In this document: positions 19,978 to 31,732 of the stretch, piece by piece
How positions within the stretch are numbered: the stretch's first letter is position 1
How the letters are laid out: each line of letters begins with the position of its first letter
Assembly: GCF_010093535.1 (NCBI RefSeq)
Contig: NW_022985187.1
Span: 177,277-229,005 of the forward strand
DNA: 51,729 nucleotides
Reading direction: 5' to 3'
DNA from: Lindgomyces ingoldianus
Taxonomy: Eukaryota > Ascomycota > Dothideomycetes > Pleosporales > Lindgomycetaceae
Translations under genes and position numbers: made by a program
The notes under the pieces: generated by a model
The model's database searches: none
What the model saw: the letters and a program-made list of their open reading frames with translations, nothing else
What the model was told of the DNA's origin: nothing

Positions 19978-22900
19978 ATGTCTGACGGTATGTCCTCAGC
20001 CCCTTCCCCACTAGAAAGTAACTGAATCGTCATGTAGCCGACTTCTCCACCGCGCAGCGTCTCCAGCGGGAACGCAAAGACGCAAAGGCAGGAGGGAAGA
20101 AATCAAGCTCCATCCCTAACGGCTCAAGCAAGCAATCCCTCACTGAGGCCTTTGATAAGGAACTCTACGATGGCAATGGTGTCCAAAAGTTTGCTGGCTA
20201 CAACACTTCGATCGCAGTCAATGACGATGACGAAATGGATGATGTTGGAGAGATAAATGGCAGACGTCTCGTCGGTCAGTACACTGCGACAAAGGCGCAG
20301 CTTAACGAGTTCGCCCATGGCGACACCGAAGAGGCCGACATCCTGACGAGTCGCGAGGAACAGGCCCAGATCCGATCTCGAGAGACTGATTACCAAAAGC
20401 GGCGCTTCGATCGCTTCAATGGCAAACTCTCCCCGACCCGAGCAGACCCCTTCGCCAACGGGGAGGGCATGTCCTACAAGGAGGTTATGAAGGAGCGTGA
20501 ACTCGAGCGGGAAGAAGCGCGTGTTAAACGCGTACTTGAAGAACGAGAAGCTAAGGGCGAGACTGGGGCCCTTGAATACCAGGGTACTCTCAAGGACGAT
20601 GTGGCACACGGCGGCAAGACTCCTCCTGCGGAGAAGAAGCGCAAGCGCCGATGGGATGATTCAACTGAGGACGAGAAACCCAAGGTTGAGGAGAAGAAGA
20701 GCACACCCGAAACGAAGAAGTCCCGGTGGGAAAAGGCAGAGGCAACCGCAGCAACAACAGCACCAGGCCCGGTGGGACGATCGCGATGGGACACGGCTAC
20801 CGGCCCTGCTAACGCTCCACGAACAAATGGCGCAGCTGCAGGAGCAACTCCCGCGCCTGCTGTAGGTCTTGCAACTCCAGCCCATCCATCTATGGCTGCC
20901 CCAATGACGTTCGCCTTTGGCACTGACATCTCATCTCGCAACATGCCTCTCTCAGATGAGATGCTGAATATGATTCTCCCCTCCGAAGGCTACAAGATCC
21001 TGGACCCTCCACCAGGATATGAGCCAGTGCGTACAGCCGTCGGAATTCCAGCACAGCTTCCAGCCGGATACCAAGGCTTCGTCATGCAAGAGACGGAATC
21101 CGGAGGTCTGTTGGGCCAGCAGCTACCGACTGCCATCCCTGGCGTAGGCGAACTGCAATTCTTCAAGCAAGAGGATATGAAATACTTCGGAAAGCTAGTC
21201 GATGGCGCCGATGAGAACGAGCTCAACATGGAGGAACTGAAGGAGCGCAAGATCATGCGACTTCTTCTAAAGGTCAAAAATGGAACGCCGCCGATGAGGA
21301 AGACTGCCCTTCGCCAGCTTACTGATGGCGCTCGTCAATTTGGTGCTGGACCGTTGTTCAACCAGATCTTACCTCTGTTGATGGAGCGCACATTGGAAGA
21401 CCAGGAGCGACATCTACTTGTCAAGGTTATTGACAGAGTTCTGTACAAACTCGACGATATGGTTCGGCCCTTCGTCCACAAGCTCTTGGTTGTGATTGAA
21501 CCACTCCTCATCGATCAAGACTACTATGCCCGTGTCGAAGGTCGTGAGATTATCTCCAACCTCAGCAAGGCTGCTGGTCTTGCAACTATGATCAGCACAA
21601 TGCGTCCCGACTTGGATCATCAAGATGAATATGTTCGGAATACAACCGCTCGAGCGTTTGCCGTCGTTGCATCAGCACTTGGCATCCCAGCCCTTCTTCC
21701 CTTCCTTCGAGCCGTCTGTAGGAGTAAGAAGTCATGGCATGCGCGACACACTGGTGTCAAGATCGTTCAACAGATCCCTATTCTTATGGGCTGTGCTATC
21801 CTACCCCACTTGAGAGGGCTAGTCGAAGCTATTGGAGACAACCTCAACGACGACCAGCCAAAAGTGCGGATGGTCACTGCTTTGGCCCTAGCTGCTCTTG
21901 CCGAAGCCGCCACCCCCTACGGTATCGAGAGTTTTGATAACATTCTAAACCCTCTTTGGACTGGAGCTCGACGGCAGCGTGGTAAGGCTCTTGCAACATT
22001 CCTGAAAGCTGTCGGTTTTATCATCCCTCTCATGGACGAAGAATACTCCAACTACTATACTGGCCAAATCATGGAGATCGTTCTTCGCGAGTTCCAGTCA
22101 CCCGATGAGGAGATGAAGAAGGTCGTTCTGAAGGTTGTTTCCCAATGCGCTCGCACCTCCGGAGTTACCCCAACGTTCCTGAAGAACAATGTCCTGAACG
22201 AATTCTTCAAGAATTTCTGGGTTCGCCGCATGGCTATGGACAAGCGGAACTACCGGCAGGTGGTTGAGACAACCGTCGATCTAGCTCAGAAAGCTGGCGT
22301 ATCGGAGATCGTGGGCCGCATTGTTCTTAATATGAAGGATGAGAGCGAAAACTACCGCAAGATGACTGTCGAAACTATTGACAAAATCATCAGTACTCTC
22401 GGTGCAGCTGACGTCGACGATCGACTTCAAGACAACCTCGTTGATGGTATCCTTGTTGCTTTCCAAGACCAAAGCATTGAGGATCCAATCGTGCTCGACG
22501 GCTTTGCCACAATTATCAATGCTCTCGGTGCTGAACGGACAAAGCAATACTTTCCCCAAATTTGCCATGTTATCCTGGCTCGGCTCAACAACAAGTCAGC
22601 AACTGTCCGTCAGCAAGCTGCCGATCTAATCTCTCGCATCACTTATGTCATGAACGCTTGTGGAGATCACCAACTCATGAACAAGCTTGGGGGAACGCTG
22701 TACGAATTCTTGGGCGAAGAGTATCCAGAGGTCCTAGGATCGATTCTTGGTGCTCTTCGTTCTATCGTCGCTGTCGTCGGCCTTACCTCAATGGAGCCCC
22801 CCATTAGAGACCTCCTACCGCGCTTGACGCCGATTTTGCGAAATCGGCACGAAAAGGTGCAGGAAAATACGATTGATCTTGTGGGTCGTGTTGCAGATCG

Positions 22901-23702
22901 TGGCGCGGACCTTGTCCAACCTCGAGAGTGGATGCGAATTTGCTTCGAGCTCCTCGATATGCTCAAGGCGCACAAGAAGGGCATCCGTCGTGCAGCCAAC
23001 AACACTTTCGGTTACATCGCCAAGGCTATCGGACCTCAGGATGTACTAGCTACTCTTCTCGGAAACCTACGCGTCCAAGAACGGCAGTCGCGCGTCTGCA
23101 CTGCAGTCGCAATTGGTATCGTCGCGGAAACTTGTGCCCCTTTCACAGTGCTGCCAGCGCTCATGAACGAGTATCGTGTTCCGGAGCTCAATGTACAGAA
23201 TGGCGTTCTGAAAGCCCTCTCCTTCATGTTCGAATATATTGGAGAAATGGCTAAGGACTACGTCTACGCCATTACGCCCCTCTTAGAGGATGCACTCATT
23301 GACCGGGACCAGGTTCACCGTCAGACAGCTGCCTCTGTCGTGAAGCACATCGCTCTCGGTTGCGTTGGTCTTGACTGCGAGGACGCCATGATTCATCTTC
23401 TCAATCTACTTTGGCCCAACCTGTTCGAAACAAGCCCACACGTCATTGACCGTATTATCGAAGCAATTGACGCTATCCGCAATGCCGTCGGCACTCCACT
23501 TCTTATGAATTACCTCTTAGCTGGTCTCTTCCACCCAGCTCGCAAGGTTCGACAACCATACTGGCGCCTCTACAATGACGCGTATGTCCAGTCTGCCGAT
23601 GCAATGGTCCCAGCATATCCGAATTTCGACGCTCCAGGCTTAGACAAGCATGGAAACAAGGAACCAGATCTGAGGAGGCATGAATTGGAGATCTTCATCT
23701 GA
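19978..23702 (+). CDS. SF3b subunit 1 (Hsh155/SF3B1), 1224 aa
   Basis: Largest subunit of the SF3b complex in the U2 snRNP; it clamps the branch-site/U2 duplex during spliceosome assembly. Exon 1 is only 10 nt (19978-19987, ATG TCT GAC G); intron 19988-20037; exon 2 20038-23702. The N-terminal third is charged and disordered with RWD and RWE motifs (U2AF-homology ligand-type motifs, e.g. [23 protein letters not shown]) that in the human protein bind U2AF65 and SPF45. The rest is a HEAT-repeat solenoid (for example [20 protein letters not shown] and [18 protein letters not shown]). Lys612 in DDQPKVRM aligns with human Lys700, a cancer hotspot. Length is typical of filamentous fungi. In this intron-rich genome it is an essential gene with only one intron. 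Confidence 0.96.
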
Positions 23703-24479
23703 GCACAAGGAAAGCGGACACTTATCCTTGTAAGTTGCAACGCTCTGCTTGAACACATAAACTCTGCCCTACCCTATGGGTTATCCCTGATCGTGATGGT
23801 GAGCTCAGAAGGGGTGTTCAATAGCGAGACGAGGAAGAGTGGAGAGGTGGGCTGGTGGACTTTTTATCTATACTATCTGGGATCATAACAACCTGGATGC
23901 TCTTTGGTCACTGAGATTATCGCTCAACCGCGAGATTTTGACTTGAGGCTCTCTACCTCAGAATGTACATTAATATCTCTTGCATTGGGAGGGGTGGTGG
24001 TGAAAGCTTCGGTGGCATGGTATATTTGCCGGATTTCCTGCTAAGTGGAGATACTGGAGTACGCGGGGGGGGGGGGGTTCAAGGGTATAGGTGTCTTACG
24101 GTCAATGCTGAGGCTGTAAATCCTTTTATCGGTTGATCTTGCCGTGGTGCATGTGACATCGCGCAGCCTTGTCTACGTCAAACGTCAGACGTGGGAGCGG
24201 GTTATTCTTGGACCTCAGCTGCGGGGTGCCGCAAACCCTGGAAACACCAAACACGAGGGTGGGCTCCTTCCGGCAATCAGCTTATGGCTTGTCAGGCAAG
24301 CTAACATGCCACATGTACACTTAGACGTGCATCTGCAGCGAAGATGAAACATGATTACCCTAGCTTCGTTTATCGTGTTGGTTATGGGGCAATGCTCTAC
24401 CGATGGTTTTCAACACCGCGCTTTCTCACTCCCCACTTGAAACTCCGAAAGATGTTTGCCAACTTTTACGAATAAGACT
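23703..24479. other. Intergenic SF3b1-RBR, with poly-G tract
   Basis: 777 bp without a convincing gene. It contains an uninterrupted run of 13 G at 24065-24077 and GC-poor flanks. A 67-codon frame at 24144-24347 has no recognisable content. Confidence 0.6.
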
Positions 24480-26442
24480 ATGATGGCTGATGTGCAGAGT
24501 CGAACTCGTGACACGAGTGATGGACTTGGGACATGGCGTGAAGAGAAGGGAAATGAAAGGTTGCGGTTTCGATTTTTGATCAGTCCGCGACCTCAGGTTA
24601 AGGTGCCGAAGGTGGTACCTGGGGCTGGATCGGAAGTGCTTGCCCAGAGGCGGAGTATGGATGAGTTTGGGGGAGATGATGTGGAGGATTTGCGGATGCA
24701 ACTTCGTGAGATGAAGCGAAGACCCAGAGCACTTACACTGGATTCGGTGGACCAGAAATATATTTCGACGCCGCCGCCGCCGCCGCCGCAGCAGCAGCAG
24801 GAGGAGCAGCAGGGGCAGCAGGAGCAGGATATTGGAAAGCCAGTGTCTTTTGAGATCCATGCCGTCGAATGCAATCTCATTCCGCCTCTAGCTTCTCCAA
24901 GCACATTTAGACCGAACCGAACTACCAATTTCTCGCGGCCCTTGTCCCATTTTTCTCCAGGAACTCCTGTGCCCACTGTTTCCTCCCAGATACAGCAACA
25001 TTCACCGCCGAGACAAACACGACAGGACCATGCCGAAACAAAGTACTCACATCGACCACTTTCTCCTCCACCTGCGACACCCGTCTCATTCCAACAGACC
25101 TTCAAGACTGCTGCTACGGATAACACGACAGCTAACCGTCCTCCGCGATCGAGCCGATGGACAACAGCGTTATCTTCGATCCGAAGGAGAGGATTAAGCA
25201 TATCAGCTGGACCGCTCTCACCTCAACGTAAAGCTAAAGTGAGGCCATTGACGGAAGGGAATTTGAAGCGGCTGGAGCACCAAACTGAAAATGTGCCCTT
25301 ACAGAAGAGACAGTCTATGCCACTGCCTCCCTCGCCGTTCTTCTCAAATGAAATGGCATTGGGCTCACCTGGCTCGCCTCTGGCGCATAAATCGCATCAG
25401 CGCTCACAGTCGCACTCCCACTCTCACACGCGCACGAGCAATCAACCCCGTCCTCCCCCTCCTTTATTCCAACCTCCAGAGCTCCAAAGTCAAACCCCAA
25501 CTCGGATCCCTATCCGTCGTAAGCCACTTCCCCCAGACGTCCCCACTACGCCCTCCAAAGAAAAAGATCTCCCTCCCTACCCCACCACCATCGAAATCCA
25601 CACTGCGCAATCCATAAAACTGCTCTCTCCAAAGTCCCTCCGTCGCATCTGCGAAGTTTGCAAAGAAATCCTCGAAACTTCCTCCTTCCCCACCCGAAAA
25701 ACAACAACACGCTGTCAGCACGGCCCACACACATGTAAAGACTGCATGCAGAAATGGATTTCCGAGTGTGTGGAGAACAAGGGTTGGGCGAAGTGCGTGT
25801 GTCCTGAGTGTGGAGAGGGCATGGGCTGGGAGGATGTAAGGAGTTTTTCGAGCGTGGAGGGGTTTAAGAGGTAAATGCCATCTCAATTCCATCTATTCCT
25901 AGGGTTTCGAAGTTTAGTGCAGGTTTAAGGAAGATAGCTGAGGAGTGAGAGCTTTCCCGAATAGATATGCGACATTAGCGCTACGAGATACGCTATCGAA
26001 GATTGAGGGATTCCACTGGTGTATGAATCCGAATGGCTGTCCATCTGGCCAAATCCAACCGCCAGATAACGCGGTCTTCACATGCGTCTCCTGCGCGCAT
26101 GTATATTGTGTAAACCACCCCACAACCCCTTACCATGCGGGAGAAACGTGTTCGCAATTCGAAGCGCGCATCTCCGTCTCTTCCTCCACCTCTCAATCAC
26201 CAACGCTCCTCCGCCGCACTGAAGAAAAGGTCGGGGAACGCACAGTCCGGGAAATTGGCAAGCGATGTCCAAACTCAATATGTGGTTATTGGATTGAGAA
26301 AGTGGAGGGATGCGATCATATGACGTGCGTGAAGTGTGGATGGCAGTTTTGTTGGGAGTGTGGGGCCGAGTTTAGGAGGATTAACCGGAGTAGTAAGGGC
26401 TGGAGGTTTCATGGCGTGGGTTGTAAGTGGTATGGGGAGTAG
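24480..26442 (+). CDS. RBR-type (RING-IBR-RING) E3 ubiquitin ligase, 622 aa
   Basis: RBR ligases take ubiquitin from an E2 onto a RING2 cysteine before transfer to substrate. Exons 24480-25870 and 25965-26442 give 623 codons. The N-terminal ~380 residues are low-complexity, with a poly-Pro/poly-Gln tract coded by CCG and CAG repeats at 24769-24830. RING1 starts at Cys391 (ICEVC) and ends near VCPEC; the intron falls just after it (FKR joined to YATLALRDTL). The IBR zinc module follows (FHWCMNPNGCPSG, FTCVSCAHVYC). RING2 reads CPNSICGYWIEKVEGCDHMT; Cys580 in EGCDHM is the predicted catalytic cysteine. The protein stops soon after RING2. An ATG at 24483 is an equal start. The substrate is unknown. 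Confidence 0.88.
24769..24830. repeat. CCG/CAG trinucleotide repeat in the RBR gene
   Basis: A run of CCG units is followed by CAG/GAG units, coding seven Pro then a Gln/Glu-rich stretch. Such tracts are prone to length changes; the frame stays open. Confidence 0.9.
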
Positions 26443-27116
26443 TGTTGATAAAGGGGGCAGGAGAGGGGAGGATGGACTGGATGTGAGCGTGAGAGGTGCA
26501 GAGGCTGAACATAGTTGGAAAGGGCTTGGGCTATGCGGATCTGGTGATATCAGCAAGCGTTAGCAGTGCTGTGGAAGCGTCTAAAAGCCATGCCTGAAGT
26601 AGTTTACAGTATGCATCAAAGATCAAATTATCTACTAGGCGAAGTAAGAGAATTGCCATGTTGGCCAATAGGAAACTCTATTAAGATCTTTTATGAACAT
26701 CAAAACGAAACCGTCATTGCAATACCACTGCTCGCCATCACAATCCAGCAAGAAATCTGATCCGACTATTAGAACACTCGAATCGTGATGATGTCGACGG
26801 AGGGTATTAGCTGCTACATAAAACGCCACGTTAATCCCCAACTCCATGTATCCAAAAGGACAAAAGAAACATTGGGAAGAGGTGAAGGTTCTTGAAAAAG
26901 AAAGGGAGGAAAAGGGACATGGGAGATAGTGCAGGGTATTTCAGGAAGAAAGGGAAGTCAACGTGAAGCATCAAGAAACCCACCAAAACGCAAGACCCGA
27001 GCACCCAACTCCACCTACACCGCCAAATACTCATATCAGTCCACTGCCGCTGCATTACCGAACTTATCACTAATCCGCTATTCCATGTCGTGATTCTTGA
27101 CCGTCAGTCTGAACCT
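26443..27116. other. Intergenic, convergent 3' flanks
   Basis: 674 bp between two converging genes. Open frames on both strands are short and unrecognisable. Likely holds both 3' UTRs. Confidence 0.6.
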
Positions 27117-28399
27117 TCAAGCCACAGTCTTCCGGCCAGCCTGATTTAGCTTAATTCTCAACCCCTTCAGGAACTCAACCTGCTCAGCCGGACCCCACTG
27201 CTTGACAATCGTATTCCCTTCGTTGTCCTTCTCGCGCCAATGGAACGCCGAATGATCGAAACTCATGACATCCAATCCCTTCGTCGGTTTCTTAGGATCG
27301 AGGTTCAAGAGCCAGCCATGGGCATCGTTGTAGATATTTTTGATCGCTGTCTTAGGCTGCTCATTGCTGCTCACATGGGCAAACGACAACTTCTCAAAAT
27401 CCTTGGCTTCCTGCAGAAGATGGAACATGGTACGCGCGGATTGCGAATTGTAGGTATCGGACCGGATGTTCTTGAGGTGCTTGCGGTTTGAACCGCATTG
27501 CAGGAGGAACGAGGAAATGACCTGGGTGCCAGGGAAGTGGAAGAGTTGCCCATAGAGAATGGGTGCGGCTTCTTCGTGGATTTGACGGCAGCCTTGCAGG
27601 ATCGTGAGTCGGTTTTTGGAGTTGTAGGTTGGTGCGTAGGCGGTTTTCGTCCCGCCTTGCTTGAGTGCCATGGTGATGGCGCCTTCAGGGTGCACGAGTA
27701 GGTGGTGGAAGATCTTGGCACGGATTGAGACTGGGAGCTTCATGAGTGGGAAGGGGACGGATTGTTTAAGGATGATGGCGACGTGACCGGCATATGGGCC
27801 TTCATCGACTATGACCTGATGATCTAATTAGCAGAGGAGTGGAAAATAGGTCATGAATGGTGCATACCTGCTTGACGAGAACGAATGGGTTGGTGGATTG
27901 CAGCTTAATTAGATGGGTGTAGTCGGCGTTCTTGTCCATCTGCCAGAAATCAATATAAGGCCCGTCTGATTACCTTTGTAGCGGAACCACCTACCTGGGC
28001 TGCCAAGTTGTTGACATGATAGAAACAGTCAACAACAACACCATCCTCTTTGTCGAGCGGGTTCTTGATCTTGCTCTGAACTTGGTCGATTTTTTCCACC
28101 TAGAATGCGTTAGTGGGCAATTTAGACAGGGAGAAATAGACGGAAAGACATACCATCGCCTTCTCGCGAGCGCGAATCGCCTTGTTGTTCATTACAGGGC
28201 CTCTCTTGCGAGCCCGCTTCTTCAGCGGAGAAGGAGTGCCCCCCATTTCGACATCCTCGCCCTCAAGTTCCGGCACCTCCGACCCGCTCAGCGAGCTTGA
28301 TGGCGCATCAGCTTGCAGACCTACGTTGGGATTCGGTATGCGCTTCGTAGCTCTCTTGGCGGTAGACTCATCCGGACTACTGGCGCGAGTAACAATCAT
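27117..28399 (-). CDS. Hypothetical 2EXR/F-box-like protein (373 aa)
   Basis: Four exons, 28399-28154, 28099-27995, 27939-27868 and 27815-27117, all joined in phase 0, sum to 374 codons. The N-terminal ~80 residues are disordered, with an acidic patch and a basic stretch (PLKKRARKRG) that looks like a nuclear localisation signal. Then comes a helical segment (EKIDQVQSKIKNPLDKEDG) and a C-terminal half of the type found in many Pezizomycotina orphan proteins: LPVSIRAKIFHHLLVHPEG followed by LQGCRQIHEEAAPILYGQ, which resembles the 2EXR/F-box-like fold with its conserved CRQIHEEAxPILY core. No catalytic motif is visible. Function unknown. Confidence 0.82.
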
Positions 28400-28949
28400 G
28401 ACTATAATATTCTGTAAGATATCGTTTAAGTGAAGAAGATGGTATTGAAGCGAAGGTGGGGTGCGACGAGGTAAGAGTTAGCGGGAAGGAGCGGGGCAGG
28501 AATATAGAGATCACAGTAGGGAGGTTCCTAGTGAGAGCGTATTTCGTCGTGGGCGGTTGGCTTAGCAAAAATTGTTTGCGTGGTTGGTTTCTGAGGCAAC
28601 TACTGTGATTTGTTGTAGGGTGATGATTAGAAATGTTACTGCTCTCTCACTATGATGAAGCTAGGGAGGCTTCACCGGTGCGGGGGATTTTCGGAGGGCC
28701 GAAACTGAAGAAACTTTAGCTGGAGTTGAAATGGGGACTCGAGAGGTGAGAGCGGGAGGTGATTTAAATGCTTTGGGTAGTGAGAATAGCCAGAAGTTGA
28801 TGGGGAGAGGTTGGATTGGCCGTCGCTGGGTCACTTCACACTCTCTAAACTCGGTCAAGAAAATAAACCGGGGAGTAAGAAAATCTAACACATAGTGGTA
28901 GAAAGTAGTCATTCCTTCATATGCTAATACCTACCTACAAGGGTTCTAT
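28400..28949. other. Intergenic between the two 2EXR-type genes
   Basis: 550 bp: the promoter of the 373-aa gene and 3' end of its upstream neighbour. The 83-codon minus-strand frame at 28661-28912 shows no family features and is not called. Confidence 0.5.
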
Positions 28950-30130
28950 CTAGCTACACTGCCACTTCTGTATAGCTAGCTGGATCTGACAAGGGCTTGG
29001 CATCGATTTCATACTAAAGTATGCAAGACAATTCCGCCTCTCGCGTTGCAGTTCGGCCCTTCTTGACAAATCATAGCGCAAATTTGTGTTGAACCTGGCG
29101 ATACGATTCTCATCCCAAGGGCGGCCACCAGGGAGTAACGAAGGATGGCCAAACTTGCACACGCCTTCCGAAAAAGACAAAACTTCCAGCGGGTTGTTGT
29201 GTAAGGAGCGTCCCTCAATCATGGCGAAGAAGTTGTGCCCTTTTTGAACAATAAACTTACTGAAGTAAGCTTCCGCGTCGAATCCAAGTCGCTCGGCAGT
29301 AGGGCCTAAGTAGATTGTTTTCTGTATTATTCCATATACCCATGGGCTTAGCCGGAGCGTTCGAATATCTGTACATGGCACAAGGTAGTCGAAGAGCATT
29401 GAATCCGTAGCGTTGAATCTGTGGACATGTACATCGCGGATAAAAGCCCGGCCAGGACCTATTTTGTGGAGCACGACGCCTAGATCGTAGGTGTCATGGA
29501 AATAAAACTGATTGGTACTGTATAGTACCGGAAGAGCCTCGTAGTATGTTCCCTTACATACGGCAAGAATTGCTGTGCTATTGAGATAGTAGCCACGAGG
29601 GGAAGACAATCGGAAGTACCAGGCAAATGGCTGCGTGGTGTGCTCGCATCCAGCCCAGACAACGACTTCAAAGCTGTGACCTTTCTTTAAGGACTTGTGT
29701 TTAACGTGGTCTTCATTCCCCATGATCGTTTCGGTTCCTTTGATATGCTGAAACCGAACTGGCTCCTCGGAACTGAATATTAGTCTATATATTTTCTCGC
29801 GAAGCTCCGGAGGGAGTTTCGTAAAGAATGGGGATTCTTTGAAATATGAAGCCCGGGGGACTTTGTTATACTGGGAGTCCCGATTCTGTAAGTAGTTGCG
29901 GGAGGATTATACAATGTGACTTAAGGATTACTAACCTCTGCGCTACGGAAAATCCAGTTCTTCTTATCATCGAAGGCCTTCTCCTCGTATTCTTTTATAG
30001 ACACAGGTCGCTCTTCATAGATAGGGGGATTGGCACATATTGGTCTTGACGGAGCGGTAGCTGTAATGTCTTCATCGAGTGTAGGGGGAAGAAGTGTTGC
30101 AAAAGACCGCAACTTGTGTAAGAACACCAT
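28950..30130 (-). CDS. 2EXR-like domain protein (376 aa)
   Basis: Two exons, 30130-29936 and 29885-28950, with a 50-bp intron (GTTAGT...TTACAG), sum to 377 codons. After ~80 residues comes the hallmark SPFFTKLPPELREKIYRLIF (residues 83-102), then LAVCKGTYYEALPVLYSTNQF, the typical order of 2EXR/DUF7730-type proteins of filamentous ascomycetes. Nothing catalytic or membrane-spanning is visible. A start at 30346 would add 72 codons in the same frame; I prefer the ATG at 30130 because the extra part shows no family likeness. It is on the same strand as the neighbouring 373-aa gene of the same general type, so an old tandem duplication is possible, but the two are not closely alike. Function unknown. 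Confidence 0.82.
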
Positions 30131-31732
30131 ATCGAATACTCGTGAAGAGTAGACCGAGGTGTGAAAATCGCAAGCCGGATACGAAATAAGGTGATAAAAG
30201 CATTGATGTCTTTCCAGAATGCTTGATACCGGTCTTCCCCAGAAGGAATGAAGGTTCGTGTCCAGTGAGGTTTTCAAGTCGTCATCTTGAGCGCTAAGCG
30301 CGGAGCGGAAGGCAGAACAGACACGCCCAGAGCACGGATTGCCCAAATCGAACTTAAAATTGGAATCTATATCCTCGGGAAAGACGCCCCCTCCTTATAA
30401 CTGGAAAGAACTGTTACGTTTCAAAGTTTTCCTGCTCAGCCTAATAGGGCTGATTGTGGTCCGGAGTAGAAAAACAGGATGTGGCTTGATGCTATGCTAG
30501 TATTTAAGGACTGGACAAGCAGTACCACTCACTTTGGGATTTACCGAACCAGCAGGAACTGAATTGGTGATGGACAATGTGATGTTGAGGTTGTCCCCTT
30601 CCACGTTACTGAAAGGGTAAGGCGCCGTCTGAGGTCGGCTAGCGCGGTCACGTGTACTTACCGGAACCTGAGAACATTCCCGAAGCCGATCTAGAGCCGC
30701 ACCTCACTTCATGTACTCGTACATCTTTTCGAACCCAGAATCGAATTATCACTACCGGCAATGATGGAGTATTTTGCGCCTCATAAAATGTATCATCGCC
30801 CGTATCGTTCAATATTAAAGAAGGGTCAGATACGATCATCCTGGCGTTATCGCTACAGTGAATTGACGCCATTGCAGCTACACCTGATGTGCCACAGCAA
30901 CGAGGTAAAGTGAGAATTTCAACCACGGCCCTTATCGGACCTCTTTCTCAATACACCTATCGCCGATTACTCCATTCCTTGTCACACTTTCGACGGATGG
31001 TCTTGACGAGCTCTTGTCCCAATCAAAACAAGTTGTCCGGCTTTTCAGAGGAATCCAAATGATAGCCGGACTCGGGCATAGATCTCAAACTATCGAGACC
31101 CATTTTCTATGACAGTGTTAACCTTGTAGACGATCCCTCTCTATTCCTGAATGATCCTGGTGAGACAACTTTGCCACTCCATCTCACATCCCGATCTCAC
31201 ACTGCATAAGCTTCCACTCAAGTCAAGATTCTCTAGAATTCTACTAGGGAAGTTTGGCTCGAGAGTGCTTCTTCCTTGGGTATGGTCGCCTATGACAATG
31301 TGTGGGCCCACACCACCATCATGCATATCCACCATACGTGATCCTAGCTTCATCTTCATGGCATCCTGGTGTGCTTCCCGATGACAACCTAGCCGCTGTC
31401 GGGTGGCCATTTTCAAGGTTCAAGCTCCTGAAAAGAGAGTGCCCAGGTCTTGATCATACTATTCTGATTGACATATTTCTAGATATAGTTAGATTCGGCT
31501 ACATGTTCGCAGATACATCCCAATGACTTCTAGGCGAGGCTTCGCTGAGAAAGCCCACCCAGGACCTAGAGCTGGACTAACAGATGGTATCATTTCAGCC
31601 TCGAATTGCTCGAACAGTATTTGACCAAAGTTCTCATATCGCCCATCTTTAAAACCCCTCCGAGGAAATGCATCTCTCCCAACTGCCAAACCTATGAATT
31701 CATTAGCAAATAATTACTAAATTCACTTAACT
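30131..31732. other. Gene-poor 1.6 kb with unclear fragments
   Basis: No intact gene. Two short tracts on opposite strands look alike when translated: DPSLILNDTGDDT on the minus strand near 30790-30830 and DPSLFLNDPGETT on the plus strand near 31130-31170. They could be remnants of an F-box-like gene in inverted orientation, but stops and frame changes prevent a call. The part next to 30130 is the promoter of the 2EXR-like gene, and the part before 31733 that of the permease pseudogene. Confidence 0.4.

Noticed and set aside
28661..28912. 83-codon minus frame between the two 2EXR-type genes
   Set aside because: No domain, and it lies in the promoter of the downstream gene.
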